This document shows, piece by piece, positions 23,086 to 31,900 of a DNA stretch of 64,000 nt. Under the pieces are notes generated by a model. The model did no database searches. It had not been told where the DNA came from and saw only the letters and a program-made list of their open reading frames with translations. The stretch is from a bacterium YEK0313 (GTDB taxonomy: Bacteria; Pseudomonadota; Alphaproteobacteria; Rhizobiales; Phreatobacteraceae): assembly GCA_000751295.2 (NCBI GenBank), contig CCMO02000001.1, positions 1,661,501 through 1,725,500 on the forward strand. Direction: 5' to 3'. Made by a program: the position numbers and the translations under genes. Positions within the stretch are counted from its first letter, which is position 1; the number at the start of each line of letters is the position of its first letter.

Positions 23086-24926
23086 TATGGCGCTGCCGCT
23101 TCGGGCGGCAGGTAGATGAGCGCCGGGTCCGACGCCGCAATCTGGCGAGCCTCCTCAATCTCCGCGTCGGCAAACCGGGACAGAATCTGATCGGCAATGC
23201 GTCCGTGAACGCGGCCGAACTTGGCGATCCAGTCGCCTTCGCTGAGCGCCTGCCGTTGTGCCCGGATGAAGTTGAGGAATGCGAGAAGCGCGGGCAGCTT
23301 GCGGGCGGTAATCACCGCATTGCTGCATTCGAGACACCCCCAGAAGGGCGACGGACAGGCTTCCCCTTCTAGCCCGAACGGGCTCTTGTAGAAGCCGGCG
23401 CAACTGGCGAGCCAGACATCCTGCTCGCCGCCGAGCAGCGCGCCGATCGCGGCGGTACCGGCAACGGGAAGACTGGTTGCCTGCTCGGGATCGGCCAGGA
23501 CGGCACCCTCCTCTTCCGAGGACAGGACGCACGGCCGCAACGCGGCATCGAGCGCATCGCACATGGCGTCGGCCACGGTCGCCTCATGCAGGTGGCGAAG
23601 CGCGGGGATATCGGCGTAGTGATCGGCCGCGACTGCGACGCTGTGGCCAACGGCGAAGCGGTCAAGCTGGCCACCGGTACGCCGGTACCATGCCGCCTTG
23701 TGCGTCTTGCGCAGGCGCGTCAGGTTGAGGCGAAGGGGCCGGCCCTGTTCATCGAGGATGCCGCTTCGGCCGATCCATGAAGCCACGGGCTCCTTCATGC
23801 TGATAGGGCGCGGGGTCAATCGGCCCCAGGCGCAGTGGACCCAGAGCGTGTCGGCGCCAAGCCGGCTTCTCGCCGGACCGGTCCATTGCAGCACCTTGCG
23901 GATCAAACCGCCCGGCGTCGAGGAGCCGCCGTCGCGCCCGCGCAGCCGCTTCCACTCGGCGCCGCGCGCCCGCCGCTTGCAATACTCAACCTCGACATAG
24001 CCGCCGGACGGGTTCTTCAGGCAGTCCGCCCGCAGGCTCTTGATCGCTTCGATCTCCAGGCCGGTGTCGAGCGAAATGAGGACGATGAGCGGCACGAGGT
24101 CGGCAGCGATCAGATGCCGGCGGCCGTGCAGATCGTGGATCAGGCGATCGTTCGGCAGGCCGCTTTCACGGCGCAGCGTGTAGAGGCACTTGAAGAGAGC
24201 ATGCCGGTGCCCGATGACGCCTTCCGCGTCGATCACCGCCATCACCTGTTCATGCGCCCTCGCCAGAACGCGGCCCCGATCGGCATCCTCGACGGTCGGG
24301 ATGCGATCGGCCTCGGCGAAGCGGCGGATGATAGCAGCGAGATCGGCGCGTGCCGCGGTCCGCAATGCCGTGGCGATGTCGTCGCCATAGGCATCGCGCG
24401 GCCGGGCGCGCACACCCGGCCGGTCGCTCGTATACATCAGCCGTCGCGAGGCATCGGGTGGCAGAAGGCCGGGCTCCGCCGCCTCGGCGAGGCGGAGCAG
24501 GTTGAGCACCTTGCTCATTCGATGCAGCCGGTGATTGGGATGCAGGCCGCTCTCCTCCATCCATGCGTCGAAGCCGTCGATCAAGGCAGCGCTCACGTCA
24601 GAGAGCCGTGCGACGTGCATTCCGGCGGAATCGAGATAGCGCCAGAACGTCTTGAGCGCATTGGCATAGGCATAGGCCGTCGAGATCGAGCCGGCCGGAC
24701 CGCCGACCTGGCAGGCGCGCCAGAGCGCGCCGGCAAACGTCCGGGCCAGTGCCTTGCGGCCAGCGAGCATCGTCAGGTCGATCGCCCTGCTGCGGTCTGC
24801 CAGCGTGACAGTGAAGCGGAGCGACGCGATCGCAGCGGCGGCCTCGCGCTCGGGATCGGGCAGCGCCTCGGGAAAGAGGGCACGGCGGCCCGGCCGTCGT
24901 GCTGGAGCAGTCGTCGCGGCCATCAT
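23085..24926 (-). CDS. Tyrosine recombinase, second of operon (GinB-like, 613 aa)
   Basis: Integrase-type C-terminal half: LVPLIVLISLDTGLEIEAIKSL, LRKTHKAAWYRR (~405-412) and AVGHSVAVAADHYADI (~428-443). The R-x-x-H-x-x box is altered (RKTHKA), typical for the middle recombinase in trio operons. The C-terminus carries cysteines around CSNAV and CPSPFWGCLEC. It overlaps ginA by 4 bp and ginC by 1 bp, so the four genes are made together. It may be catalytic or structural; this cannot be told by eye. Confidence 0.82.
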   Translation of the reverse strand: MMAATTAPARRPGRRALFPEALPDPEREAAAAIASLRFTVTLADRSRAIDLTMLAGRKALARTFAGALWRACQVGGPAGSISTAYAYANALKTFWRYLDSAGMHVARLSDVSAALIDGFDAWMEESGLHPNHRLHRMSKVLNLLRLAEAAEPGLLPPDASRRLMYTSDRPGVRARPRDAYGDDIATALRTAARADLAAIIRRFAEADRIPTVEDADRGRVLARAHEQVMAVIDAEGVIGHRHALFKCLYTLRRESGLPNDRLIHDLHGRRHLIAADLVPLIVLISLDTGLEIEAIKSLRADCLKNPSGGYVEVEYCKRRARGAEWKRLRGRDGGSSTPGGLIRKVLQWTGPARSRLGADTLWVHCAWGRLTPRPISMKEPVASWIGRSGILDEQGRPLRLNLTRLRKTHKAAWYRRTGGQLDRFAVGHSVAVAADHYADIPALRHLHEATVADAMCDALDAALRPCVLSSEEEGAVLADPEQATSLPVAGTAAIGALLGGEQDVWLASCAGFYKSPFGLEGEACPSPFWGCLECSNAVITARKLPALLAFLNFIRAQRQALSEGDWIAKFGRVHGRIADQILSRFADAEIEEARQIAASDPALIYLPPEAAAP

Positions 24927-26332
24927 GCTGCATCACCAGCCGTATCGTCCGCCCAGCGGTCCACGGCCGCCTCGACCAGCTCCTGCGCCTCATTGAGACT
25001 GTCGAGATAGATGTAGGTGCTGGTGATGCTTGCGTGCCCCAGGAGGTGCTGGAGCTTCTGCAAGGGGTCGCCGAGCATCCGGCGATAGGCCGCGCCGTGC
25101 CGGTCGTGCGGATCGAACACGGTTCCGATCTGCTCGCGGATCAGCATGGAGAGCATGTTGACGGCGAAGGTGTGCCGCAGAGTGTGCGGCGTCACCTCGA
25201 CCTCGATACCGAAGCGGCGGCAGCGGACGCAGGCGCGCCGAAAAGCGGCTTCCCAGGTTGCGGAGGGCACAGGCCGGCCGGCTTCCGTCAGCCAGAGCAA
25301 GCCGTGCTGCGCTCGGCCAGGCGCGCCGATCAGCACGCGGCGGCGCTCACCCGGCGTCAGGCGGTCGAGCCGGACCTTCTTGCCCGCCGGATCTCTTGCC
25401 TTCCCATCCTCCGGTACCAACCACAGCGGATCGGACACCTGGGGTTCGGACCGGGCAGTGGAGATCGCGCGCTCAAGATCGACATAGTCGGCCATGAGCG
25501 CCAGCACCCGGCGGGGAACGCGGATGCGCCGCGGCCGCCCGCCCTTGGCGATCGGACCAGGAAGGTCGAAGGGAATCGAGCGTGATGCGGGCTCCGGAAG
25601 CTCGGCCAGAAGCAGGCTGCCGGCTTCGGTCAGCCGCAGGCCGGTCGTGACCAGAAGCTCGGCAAACAGCGCATTGCGCTCGCCGTTGCGGCCGCGCCAC
25701 GTCCGATCTTCGGAGCCGTCGGGAAGCCGGCCCCGCAGCCCCACCTCGCGGAACAGCAGGTAGCGGCCGAGATCGATATAGCGGGTGTCGTGGCGGCGCG
25801 CGGCGCGCTCGCGGGCGCGGTTGGCCGCCACGGCGAGCACGGCGCGGCTGCCGGCGGTCCGACGAAGGGTGACGCCATAGCTGAAAGGCGAGGCAGAGAT
25901 GATCCCTTCCTCGACGGCCCAGCGATAGAGCTTGTCGAGCGCGGCGATGCTTCGGTTCCAGCTCGCCGCTGAAATGCGGAACGCCGCGTCCGACAGGCGA
26001 CGTGCCCGGTGAAAGGCCAGGACATCATGGCGGTCGGCCTGCCAGACCGTCTTGCCACCGCGTCGCTCGCTGAGAAAGCGCGCCCAGACGAGAATGTCGC
26101 GGGCATAGGAACGCCACGTGTTCGGCGACCGCGCGCCCATGCCCGGACAGGCGCGGAAGAACCGGTTGAGATTGAGATCGTAGCTGCCGTCATCCATCAG
26201 GATGAACGGCATGCCGTCGATCAGCCCAGCGCGCTCGACCACGTCGAGCGCGCCGGGTGCGAGGCTCACTGCAAGGTCAGCACGGAAAAGCGGACGCGAA
26301 ATAGCGTCAAGATTGGTAAAATACAAATGCAC
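24923..26332 (-). CDS. Tyrosine recombinase, first of operon (GinA-like, 469 aa)
   Basis: Clear phage-integrase family member. A SAM-like core-binding domain lies at ~65-160 (NTWRSYARDILVWARFL). The catalytic domain has LLVTTGLRLTEAGSLL (first Arg), HTLRHTFAVNML (~383-394) and LLGHASITSTYIY (~430-442) with Tyr nucleophile. The start is GTG 26332 (VHLYFTN); the next candidate is an ATG about 40 codons in. It is the first gene of ginABCD, ~270 bp from the element's right terminal repeat, which is the expected position for a recombinase operon at one end of a GInt. Confidence 0.87.
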   Translation of the reverse strand: MHLYFTNLDAISRPLFRADLAVSLAPGALDVVERAGLIDGMPFILMDDGSYDLNLNRFFRACPGMGARSPNTWRSYARDILVWARFLSERRGGKTVWQADRHDVLAFHRARRLSDAAFRISAASWNRSIAALDKLYRWAVEEGIISASPFSYGVTLRRTAGSRAVLAVAANRARERAARRHDTRYIDLGRYLLFREVGLRGRLPDGSEDRTWRGRNGERNALFAELLVTTGLRLTEAGSLLLAELPEPASRSIPFDLPGPIAKGGRPRRIRVPRRVLALMADYVDLERAISTARSEPQVSDPLWLVPEDGKARDPAGKKVRLDRLTPGERRRVLIGAPGRAQHGLLWLTEAGRPVPSATWEAAFRRACVRCRRFGIEVEVTPHTLRHTFAVNMLSMLIREQIGTVFDPHDRHGAAYRRMLGDPLQKLQHLLGHASITSTYIYLDSLNEAQELVEAAVDRWADDTAGDAA

Positions 26333-26570
26333 GCACGATACCTAAGCGGAGCGCCTTCGGCGCAAGTTATTGTCTTATGTGCGAGGGGTTCCCCTCGCGC
26401 TCTCCCGCTCGCCGCGTGGCAGGGGTGCAGGACTAAGCCTGCACCCCATGAACAAGCTTGTGGAGCCGCCGCCGCGTAAAGCGTTGTCCTCGCTTCGCTG
26501 CGGGAACGCTTGACCCGGACGTCTGACGAGCTTCACCGGAACCGTCGGTGAGGCGCTTCCATGCCTGATT
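26333..26570. other. Non-coding right end of the nested element with two hairpins
   Basis: Contains perfect inverted repeats GCGAGGGG-TT-CCCCTCGC (26381-26398) and GGGGTGCAGG..CCTGCACCCC (26422-26431, 26438-26447). No gene is seen. The stretch must hold the recombinase operon promoter and probably recombinase binding sites. Confidence 0.5.
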
Positions 26571-26598
26571 CTGAGACAGGATTACAGAGTCAGGATAA
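26571..26598. repeat. Right terminal inverted repeat of the nested element
   Basis: Reads CTGAGACAG inward (26571-26579) and ends GATAA (26594-26598). It is the inverted partner of 15427-15452. It supplies the last two codons and stop of the truncated ardC. Confidence 0.6.
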
Positions 26599-27336
26599 CG
26601 CGACCAGCTCCTCGAAGGCGTATTTCTTCGTGCCAAAAGAACCGGAAAGGTCGCGATTCAGGCGATGCGGCGCTCCGCTGGCGTGGGAGCATTCGTGCAG
26701 CGCCGTTCGATGCCAGTTGATCGGCTCGAAGAAAGCTTGGGGCGGCGGGACCATCACATAATCGCGCGCCGGCACGTAGAAGGCGCGGTCGCCACCAATC
26801 CGGAAATCGATCCCGCTCGCCTTGATGAGCGCATCCACCTTCGGCTCAATCAGGCCGGGTTCAGGCGGCGGCGCGACAATGGCGAGGTCGTCGGGCAGGC
26901 CCTCGCATTGCGCCAGGTTGAAAACCGTGAAGCGCTTCAGGAACGGGATCGCTTGGGCTTCCTCCCCAGTTTCGCGGGCACGCTGCTTCTCGTCGTCGGG
27001 GATGAAGCGGTCGGCATAAACGACCGTGGTTCCACGTTCGCCCTTGCATACATTTCCGCCGAGAGAGAGGGCCTGACGGAAAGTCAGCCAGCTCTGGCCG
27101 GGGAAGCCACGCTCGATCACGGCGCCCCAGAGGATCAGCACATTGATGCCGGAATAACCTCGGCCGGTGGCGGCGTTCTTCGGCATGGCAAGCGGCGCCT
27201 TCGCCGCCGTCGTGCCCCACGGCTGGACCCAGGGTAGCCGTCCGGCTTCCAGCTCGGCGAGGATCTTTCCTGTCACTTCATCATAGAGGCTCGTCCGGTC
27301 GGAGCCGGAATGGGCGCGCGTAGCATGTCTGGACAT
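26590..27336 (-). pseudogene. ardC, C-terminally truncated by the nested element
   Basis: 248 residues matching ArdC: SLYDEVTGKILAELEAGRLPW, NAATGRGYSGINVLIL, FRQALSLGGNVCKGERG and HECSHASGAPHRLNRDLSGS. The homology stops at FEELVA; the last residues Leu-Ser and the TGA come from the element's terminal repeat. The part normally following (about 60-100 residues, as seen in the 19335 copy) is absent. Both main motifs survive, so residual activity is possible. The ATG is preceded by the type 2 hairpin leader. Confidence 0.88.
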
Positions 27337-27343
27337 CGCGGGT

Positions 27344-27393
27344 CTCCGCGACGGGCGCCGGAGGCCTCTCCTCCAGCCTTCAACCCGTCACGG
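27344..27393 (-). promoter_or_regulatory. Conserved hairpin leader, type 2, before ardC remnant
   Basis: Coding-strand outer stem CCGTGACGGG/CCCGTCGCGG and inner stem GCTGGAGG/CCTCCGGC with loop AGAGG. Compared with 14466-14514 the inner stem bases differ on both sides yet still pair. The 3' arm overlaps the GCGGAGA ribosome site. Confidence 0.6.
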
Positions 27394-27599
27394 AAAACCC
27401 GACCTGCACTCTCACTCTTGGGGGGCGTTGCGGGGTCTCCCCGCAGAAGGGGTCGGTCGAGCCGAAAGGGCTCGGCCGCAGGGAAAGGCTTTCCCTTCCG
27501 TCCGTTCCCGGATAACGGCTCTTCCGGTTCCAATCTACGAGCCATTGACTTCCAATTATCATGCTTCATAGTTCCAATCGTCACGGATTCGGAAAGAGC

Positions 27600-28820
27600 A
27601 TGTACGAGCGGTTCGTCGAGCATCGGGCGGAGGAAGCCCTTTCAGACACCCCGGTGGTCCTGATCGTGGGACCGCGCCGGGCGGGCAAGACCACGCTTGT
27701 CCGGAAGATGGGGGAGGCGGGCCGGGCCTATATCACGCTCGACGATCAGACGGTCCTTGATGCCGCGCAATCCGATCCGGCCGGTTTCATTCGCGGCCTG
27801 GACAAGGCCATCATCGACGAGATCCAGCGCGCGCCCGACCTGCTGCTGGCGATCAAGAAGACGGTGGACGAGGACTATCGCCCTGGCCGCTTCCTGCTGA
27901 CCGGCTCGGCCAACGTGCTCACCCTGCCCCGGGTCGCCGACAGTCTGGCGGGCCGGATGGAAACCATCCGGATGCTGCCGCTGGCTCGCGCTGAAATAAG
28001 AGGTCAGACGCCGACCTTCCTGGAGCGCCTGTTCGCGGGGAAACTTCAAGGGGACCGGGAGGCGATTGTCGGCGACGACCTCATCCAGCTTGTGCTGATC
28101 GGGGGCTTTGCCGAGGCGATCAGCCGTGACAGCGAACGGCGGCGGCAGGATTGGGCGCGGTCCTATCTGACATCCGTTCTGACCCGTGACCTGAGAGACA
28201 TCGCCGAAATCGAGAAGCTGACCGAACTGCCGAAATTCGTCCGGCTGCTCGCGGAGCATTCTGGACAGTTGGTCAACTACTCGCAGTTCGGCTCCAGCAT
28301 CAATGTCAGCCACAAGACAGGACAGCGCTATGTCGCGCTGCTGGAGCAGGTCTTCCTCGTCTCGACATTGCAGCCCTGGTACACGAACGCGCTGAAGCGG
28401 ATCGCCAAGACGCCGAAGCTGCATTTTCTCGATTCCGGCCTCCTCGCTATGGCGCGCGGACTGAGCTTCGATCGGATGAAGGCGGACCGCGACCTATTCG
28501 GCGCGCTGCTCGAAAGCTTCGTGTTTGCCGAAGTCCTGAAGCTCATGACGGCGTCCGACCTGCGGCTGACGCCATATCATTTTCGCGACCAGCAGATGCA
28601 TGAGGTGGACATCGTCCTGGAACGCGACGACGGCATGATCGTGGGGATCGAGGTCAAGGCGTCAGCGACGGTGAAGTCCAGCGACTTCGCTGGGCTGCGG
28701 ACCCTGGCCGAGGCATGCAAGCAGCGGTTCGCCTACGGCGTCGTGCTCTATGACAGCACCGATCTCGTACCCTTCGGCGACAGGCTGGCCGCGGCGCCAC
28801 TGTCCGCTTTGTGGGGGTGA
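27600..28820 (+). CDS. AAA ATPase with C-terminal DUF4143 domain
   Basis: 406 residues from ATG 27600 (MYERFVEHR), preferred over 27561 because GGAAAGAG precedes it. The N-terminal AAA_14 domain has LIVGPRRAGKTTLVRKMG (Walker A), AIIDEIQRAPDLLLAIK (Walker B/sensor) and FLLTGSANVL. The C-terminal DUF4143 domain reads DIAEIEKLTELPKFVRLLAEHSGQL, then FLDSGLLAMARGL and a nuclease-like DIVLERDDGMIVGIEVKAS. This family is widespread, often mobile, with poorly defined DNA-related roles. It opens the plus-strand defence region but is separated from the helicase operon by 180 bp, so it may be an independent unit. Confidence 0.88.
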   Translation: MYERFVEHRAEEALSDTPVVLIVGPRRAGKTTLVRKMGEAGRAYITLDDQTVLDAAQSDPAGFIRGLDKAIIDEIQRAPDLLLAIKKTVDEDYRPGRFLLTGSANVLTLPRVADSLAGRMETIRMLPLARAEIRGQTPTFLERLFAGKLQGDREAIVGDDLIQLVLIGGFAEAISRDSERRRQDWARSYLTSVLTRDLRDIAEIEKLTELPKFVRLLAEHSGQLVNYSQFGSSINVSHKTGQRYVALLEQVFLVSTLQPWYTNALKRIAKTPKLHFLDSGLLAMARGLSFDRMKADRDLFGALLESFVFAEVLKLMTASDLRLTPYHFRDQQMHEVDIVLERDDGMIVGIEVKASATVKSSDFAGLRTLAEACKQRFAYGVVLYDSTDLVPFGDRLAAAPLSALWG

Positions 28821-28999
28821 GCCATGGGTCGGCACGAAAACACGCTGCGCATTGGGAGCCAGTTGGCAATCAAACTCGATTCGAGATGCTTCTGTCTGCC
28901 CGGAGGGGTATTTACATCTTCTGGGCAACAGACCGGTAAAGCCAATCAAGATATCTCGATTCAGGAAAGTAAGAAGTACGCTAGGGGGCTGGGTCAACA

Positions 29000-31900
29000 A
29001 TGAAGGCGTTTGAATTCGACCATCGTCTTATCGATTCCTATGCCCGCTTCTCGCGGTCGTTCAGCACGATTCGATCGAATGACCTGAAATCCGAGATCGA
29101 TCGTCAGTACGATGCCGGGCGCTTCTGGCCGGATGCTCTTCTGTCTCTCAACCCTCGATATCTCCAGGGTCCCACAGTTGATGATCTGGTCGCTTCGGGC
29201 GATCTCGACGAGGCCACGGGCCGAATATTCCGGTTCGGGTCAACACCCCTGCGGTTCCATCGCCACCAGGCGCAGTCCATCGCCAAGGCTCGGGTGGGCC
29301 AGAGCTATGTGGTCACGACTGGCACCGGCTCAGGCAAGTCGCTTTGCTTCTTCGTACCGGTGGTCGATTCAATCGTTCGTGCACGGAAAGCCGGAAGGCC
29401 GAACAGAACCAGCGCTATCATCGTCTATCCGATGAACGCACTGGCCAACAGCCAGATCAACGAAATTGAGAAGTTCATCTCGCAATCCGGCCTGCCTGAG
29501 AAGCTTATGCCAGTTGTGCGGCGCTACACTGGCCAGGAGAACCAGGAGGAGCGGCAACGGATCGCAAATGATCCGCCGGACATTCTGCTGACAAACTTCA
29601 TGATGGCTGAGCTGCTCCTTACGCGGCAGGACAGCCTCGACACCAAGGTTATAGAGAACGCGAGTGGTCTGGATTTCATCGTTCTCGATGAACTGCACAC
29701 CTATCGTGGCCGCCAAGGTGCCGATGTTGCCATCCTCGTCCGGCGCCTTCGCAACCGCTGCACGCCGGACAAGTCGCCAATCTGCATCGGGACCTCCGCC
29801 ACTATGGCGAGCGAAGGATCCGATACCAGCCGCGCGCAGGTCGTGGCGGAGGTTGCGTCGCGCCTTTTCGGGACTCTAATCGGGCCGGAATCGGTCATCG
29901 ACGAGTCGCTTCAACGGGCAACGGATGATCTGCTGAAGCTCGACGACGTGCGACCGAAGCTCGCGTCTGTCCTCACGTCTCCGCTTCCGGAAGTGCTGAC
30001 AGATGAGGTTCTGAAGAAGCACCCGCTGGCGGTCTGGGGTGAATTGGCGATCGGCCTGGAGGACGCACAGGAACTCAAGCGCAAGAAGCCAATCCCTTTC
30101 GAAGAGGCCGTAGCGCTACTGTCAAAGGATAGCGGCGTAGACGCCGAAACCTGTCGCAGTGGCCTCGAGACATTCCTGACCCGCATTAGCCTCCCGGAGA
30201 CAGAGCGGGGCGGACCGGGAGGCGGCGCATTCCTGGCCTTTAAGCTCCATCAATTCATCTCCGGCGCAGGTGAGATTTTCACCACGCTTACTGAGAAGCC
30301 CAGGAATGTGCTGTTCGAGGGGCAACTCGAAGACCCCAGTGCACCGGGCCATCGCCTCTATCCGACCCGCTTTTGCCGGGAATGCGGACATGAGGTCCAT
30401 GTCGTCACGAAGACTGAGGACGCTGACGGCATCCTATTTCTGCCGAGGAACATCGACGATGCGCCGCTCGATGATCAGGAGGAGGACGCCGCAGGGTATC
30501 TTACCCCTACGGGAGACGGGGATCCTGATTACGCATTTACTGGTGAGATCGAGAGCTATCCGGAGGATTGGCGCGAGGAGCGCAATGGAGTCGAGCGGCT
30601 TCGGGCAAACAGGAAACGCCGGGTGCCTCAGATGGTCACCGCGGCTCCCGATGGGCGGTACGATTCATCGGGGAAGAGCTTCTGGTTCATACCTGGCAAG
30701 TTTGGCTTCTGCCCGTGCTGCCTTGATCAGCCCCACCCCAGCATGCGGGAACGCACCAAGCTTGTGGGCCTGTCGGGCGAGGGCCGCAGCTCAGCCACGA
30801 CGCTGCTCGTCTCGACTGCGCTGGAGTGGATGAACGGGCGCCACAGCGGCGTTCCCAAAGAGAAGCGCAAGCTCCTCGGCTTCACCGACAACCGGCAGGA
30901 CGCCGCCCTTCAGGCAGGCCACTTCAATGACTTCTTGTTCGTCAGCCTCCTGCGCGGGGCAATCCTGCGGGCCGTGCTTGATGCCGATGACGATGGCATA
31001 GCCGAAGACGAGTTCGGCCTGCGGGTCGTGAAGGCGCTCGGATTTACTGCGGCTAACAAGGATGCGCGCATCCACTGGATGCTGGATCCCGAGGCTGGCG
31101 CCGTGATCCGCGAAGACGCTCAGCGTTCTCTCGCAAAAGTTCTTGCTCATCGGCTCTGGACAGACCTGCGCCGGGGCTGGCGCTACACCAATCCAAGCCT
31201 CTCCGTGCTCAAGCTCATCGATGTCGCGTTCATTGGGCTCGATGCCATCGCCGAAGATACAGATCGCCTCACGGCCGTCCTGCCAGACTTGGGGGCGCTC
31301 GACGTGCCCAGGCGCAAGGAGATGTTCAAGAAGCTCCTCGGCGCCATGCTCGACGGCCTGGCTGTCGGCACGGAAGCACTCGATCTAACCGTCCTCGACA
31401 CCGTCGCGCAGAAGTCGCGGAATCTTCTGCGCGTCCCTTGGGCCATCGATGCAAAGGAGACTCCGAGAAGTCGCACGACCCTGTTTCTGCAAGCGCCTGG
31501 CAAGGACCGTGTGGGGCTGCGGGAAGAACAGACAATCGTTCGGGCCGGTCACAATTCCCGTGTCGCGCGCCTCATCAATCGTACCAGCGTCATGGGGACC
31601 AAGCTCGGCAAAGCGGACTACCTGACGGTCATGACGGGCCTGATGGAACTCCTCGCCCGTGAGGGTCTCGTGTCGCGTGTTGATATAGAAGCGGATCTGC
31701 AGGGGTGGCGCTTGTCGCCGTCAGCTGTTCGCATCGTGCCCGGCGAAGCCATCCGGACGGGCACAGCGCAAGGAAACCGCTATTTTCATGATCTCTACAA
31801 CGAGATCGCTGCCGATCTGAAAGCTGGAAAGAGCAGCTTTTGGGGGCTCGAAGGCCGCGAGCACACGGCCCAAGTGTCCCAGAGACAGCGCGAGTGGCGC

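Larger units (their letters stand above)
15427..26598. mobile_element. 11.2-kb nested GInt-like element carrying a mer operon
   Basis: Boundaries come from three signs: DUF932 coding sequence stops at 15426, ardC coding sequence stops at 26599, and imperfect inverted repeats sit at both edges. The left edge reads TTATC..TGA..(gap)..CTGTCTCAG and the right edge is the same on the opposite strand. Cargo: mer operon, ardC and a large palindrome. At the right end is a minus operon of three large tyrosine recombinases plus a small HTH/coiled-coil protein. This matches the ginABCD operon described for GInt islands (established family; assignment here by architecture). Both flanking genes are truncated, so insertion went with loss of the DNA between them. 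Confidence 0.75.

Noticed and set aside
20486..26332. Interpretation of the recombinase operon as a RIT element or Tn554
   Set aside because: Three consecutive recombinases are shared with RIT, but these are much larger and a fourth HTH/coiled-coil gene is coupled to them. Tn554 has only two recombinases plus TnpC. The four-gene GInt layout fits better.
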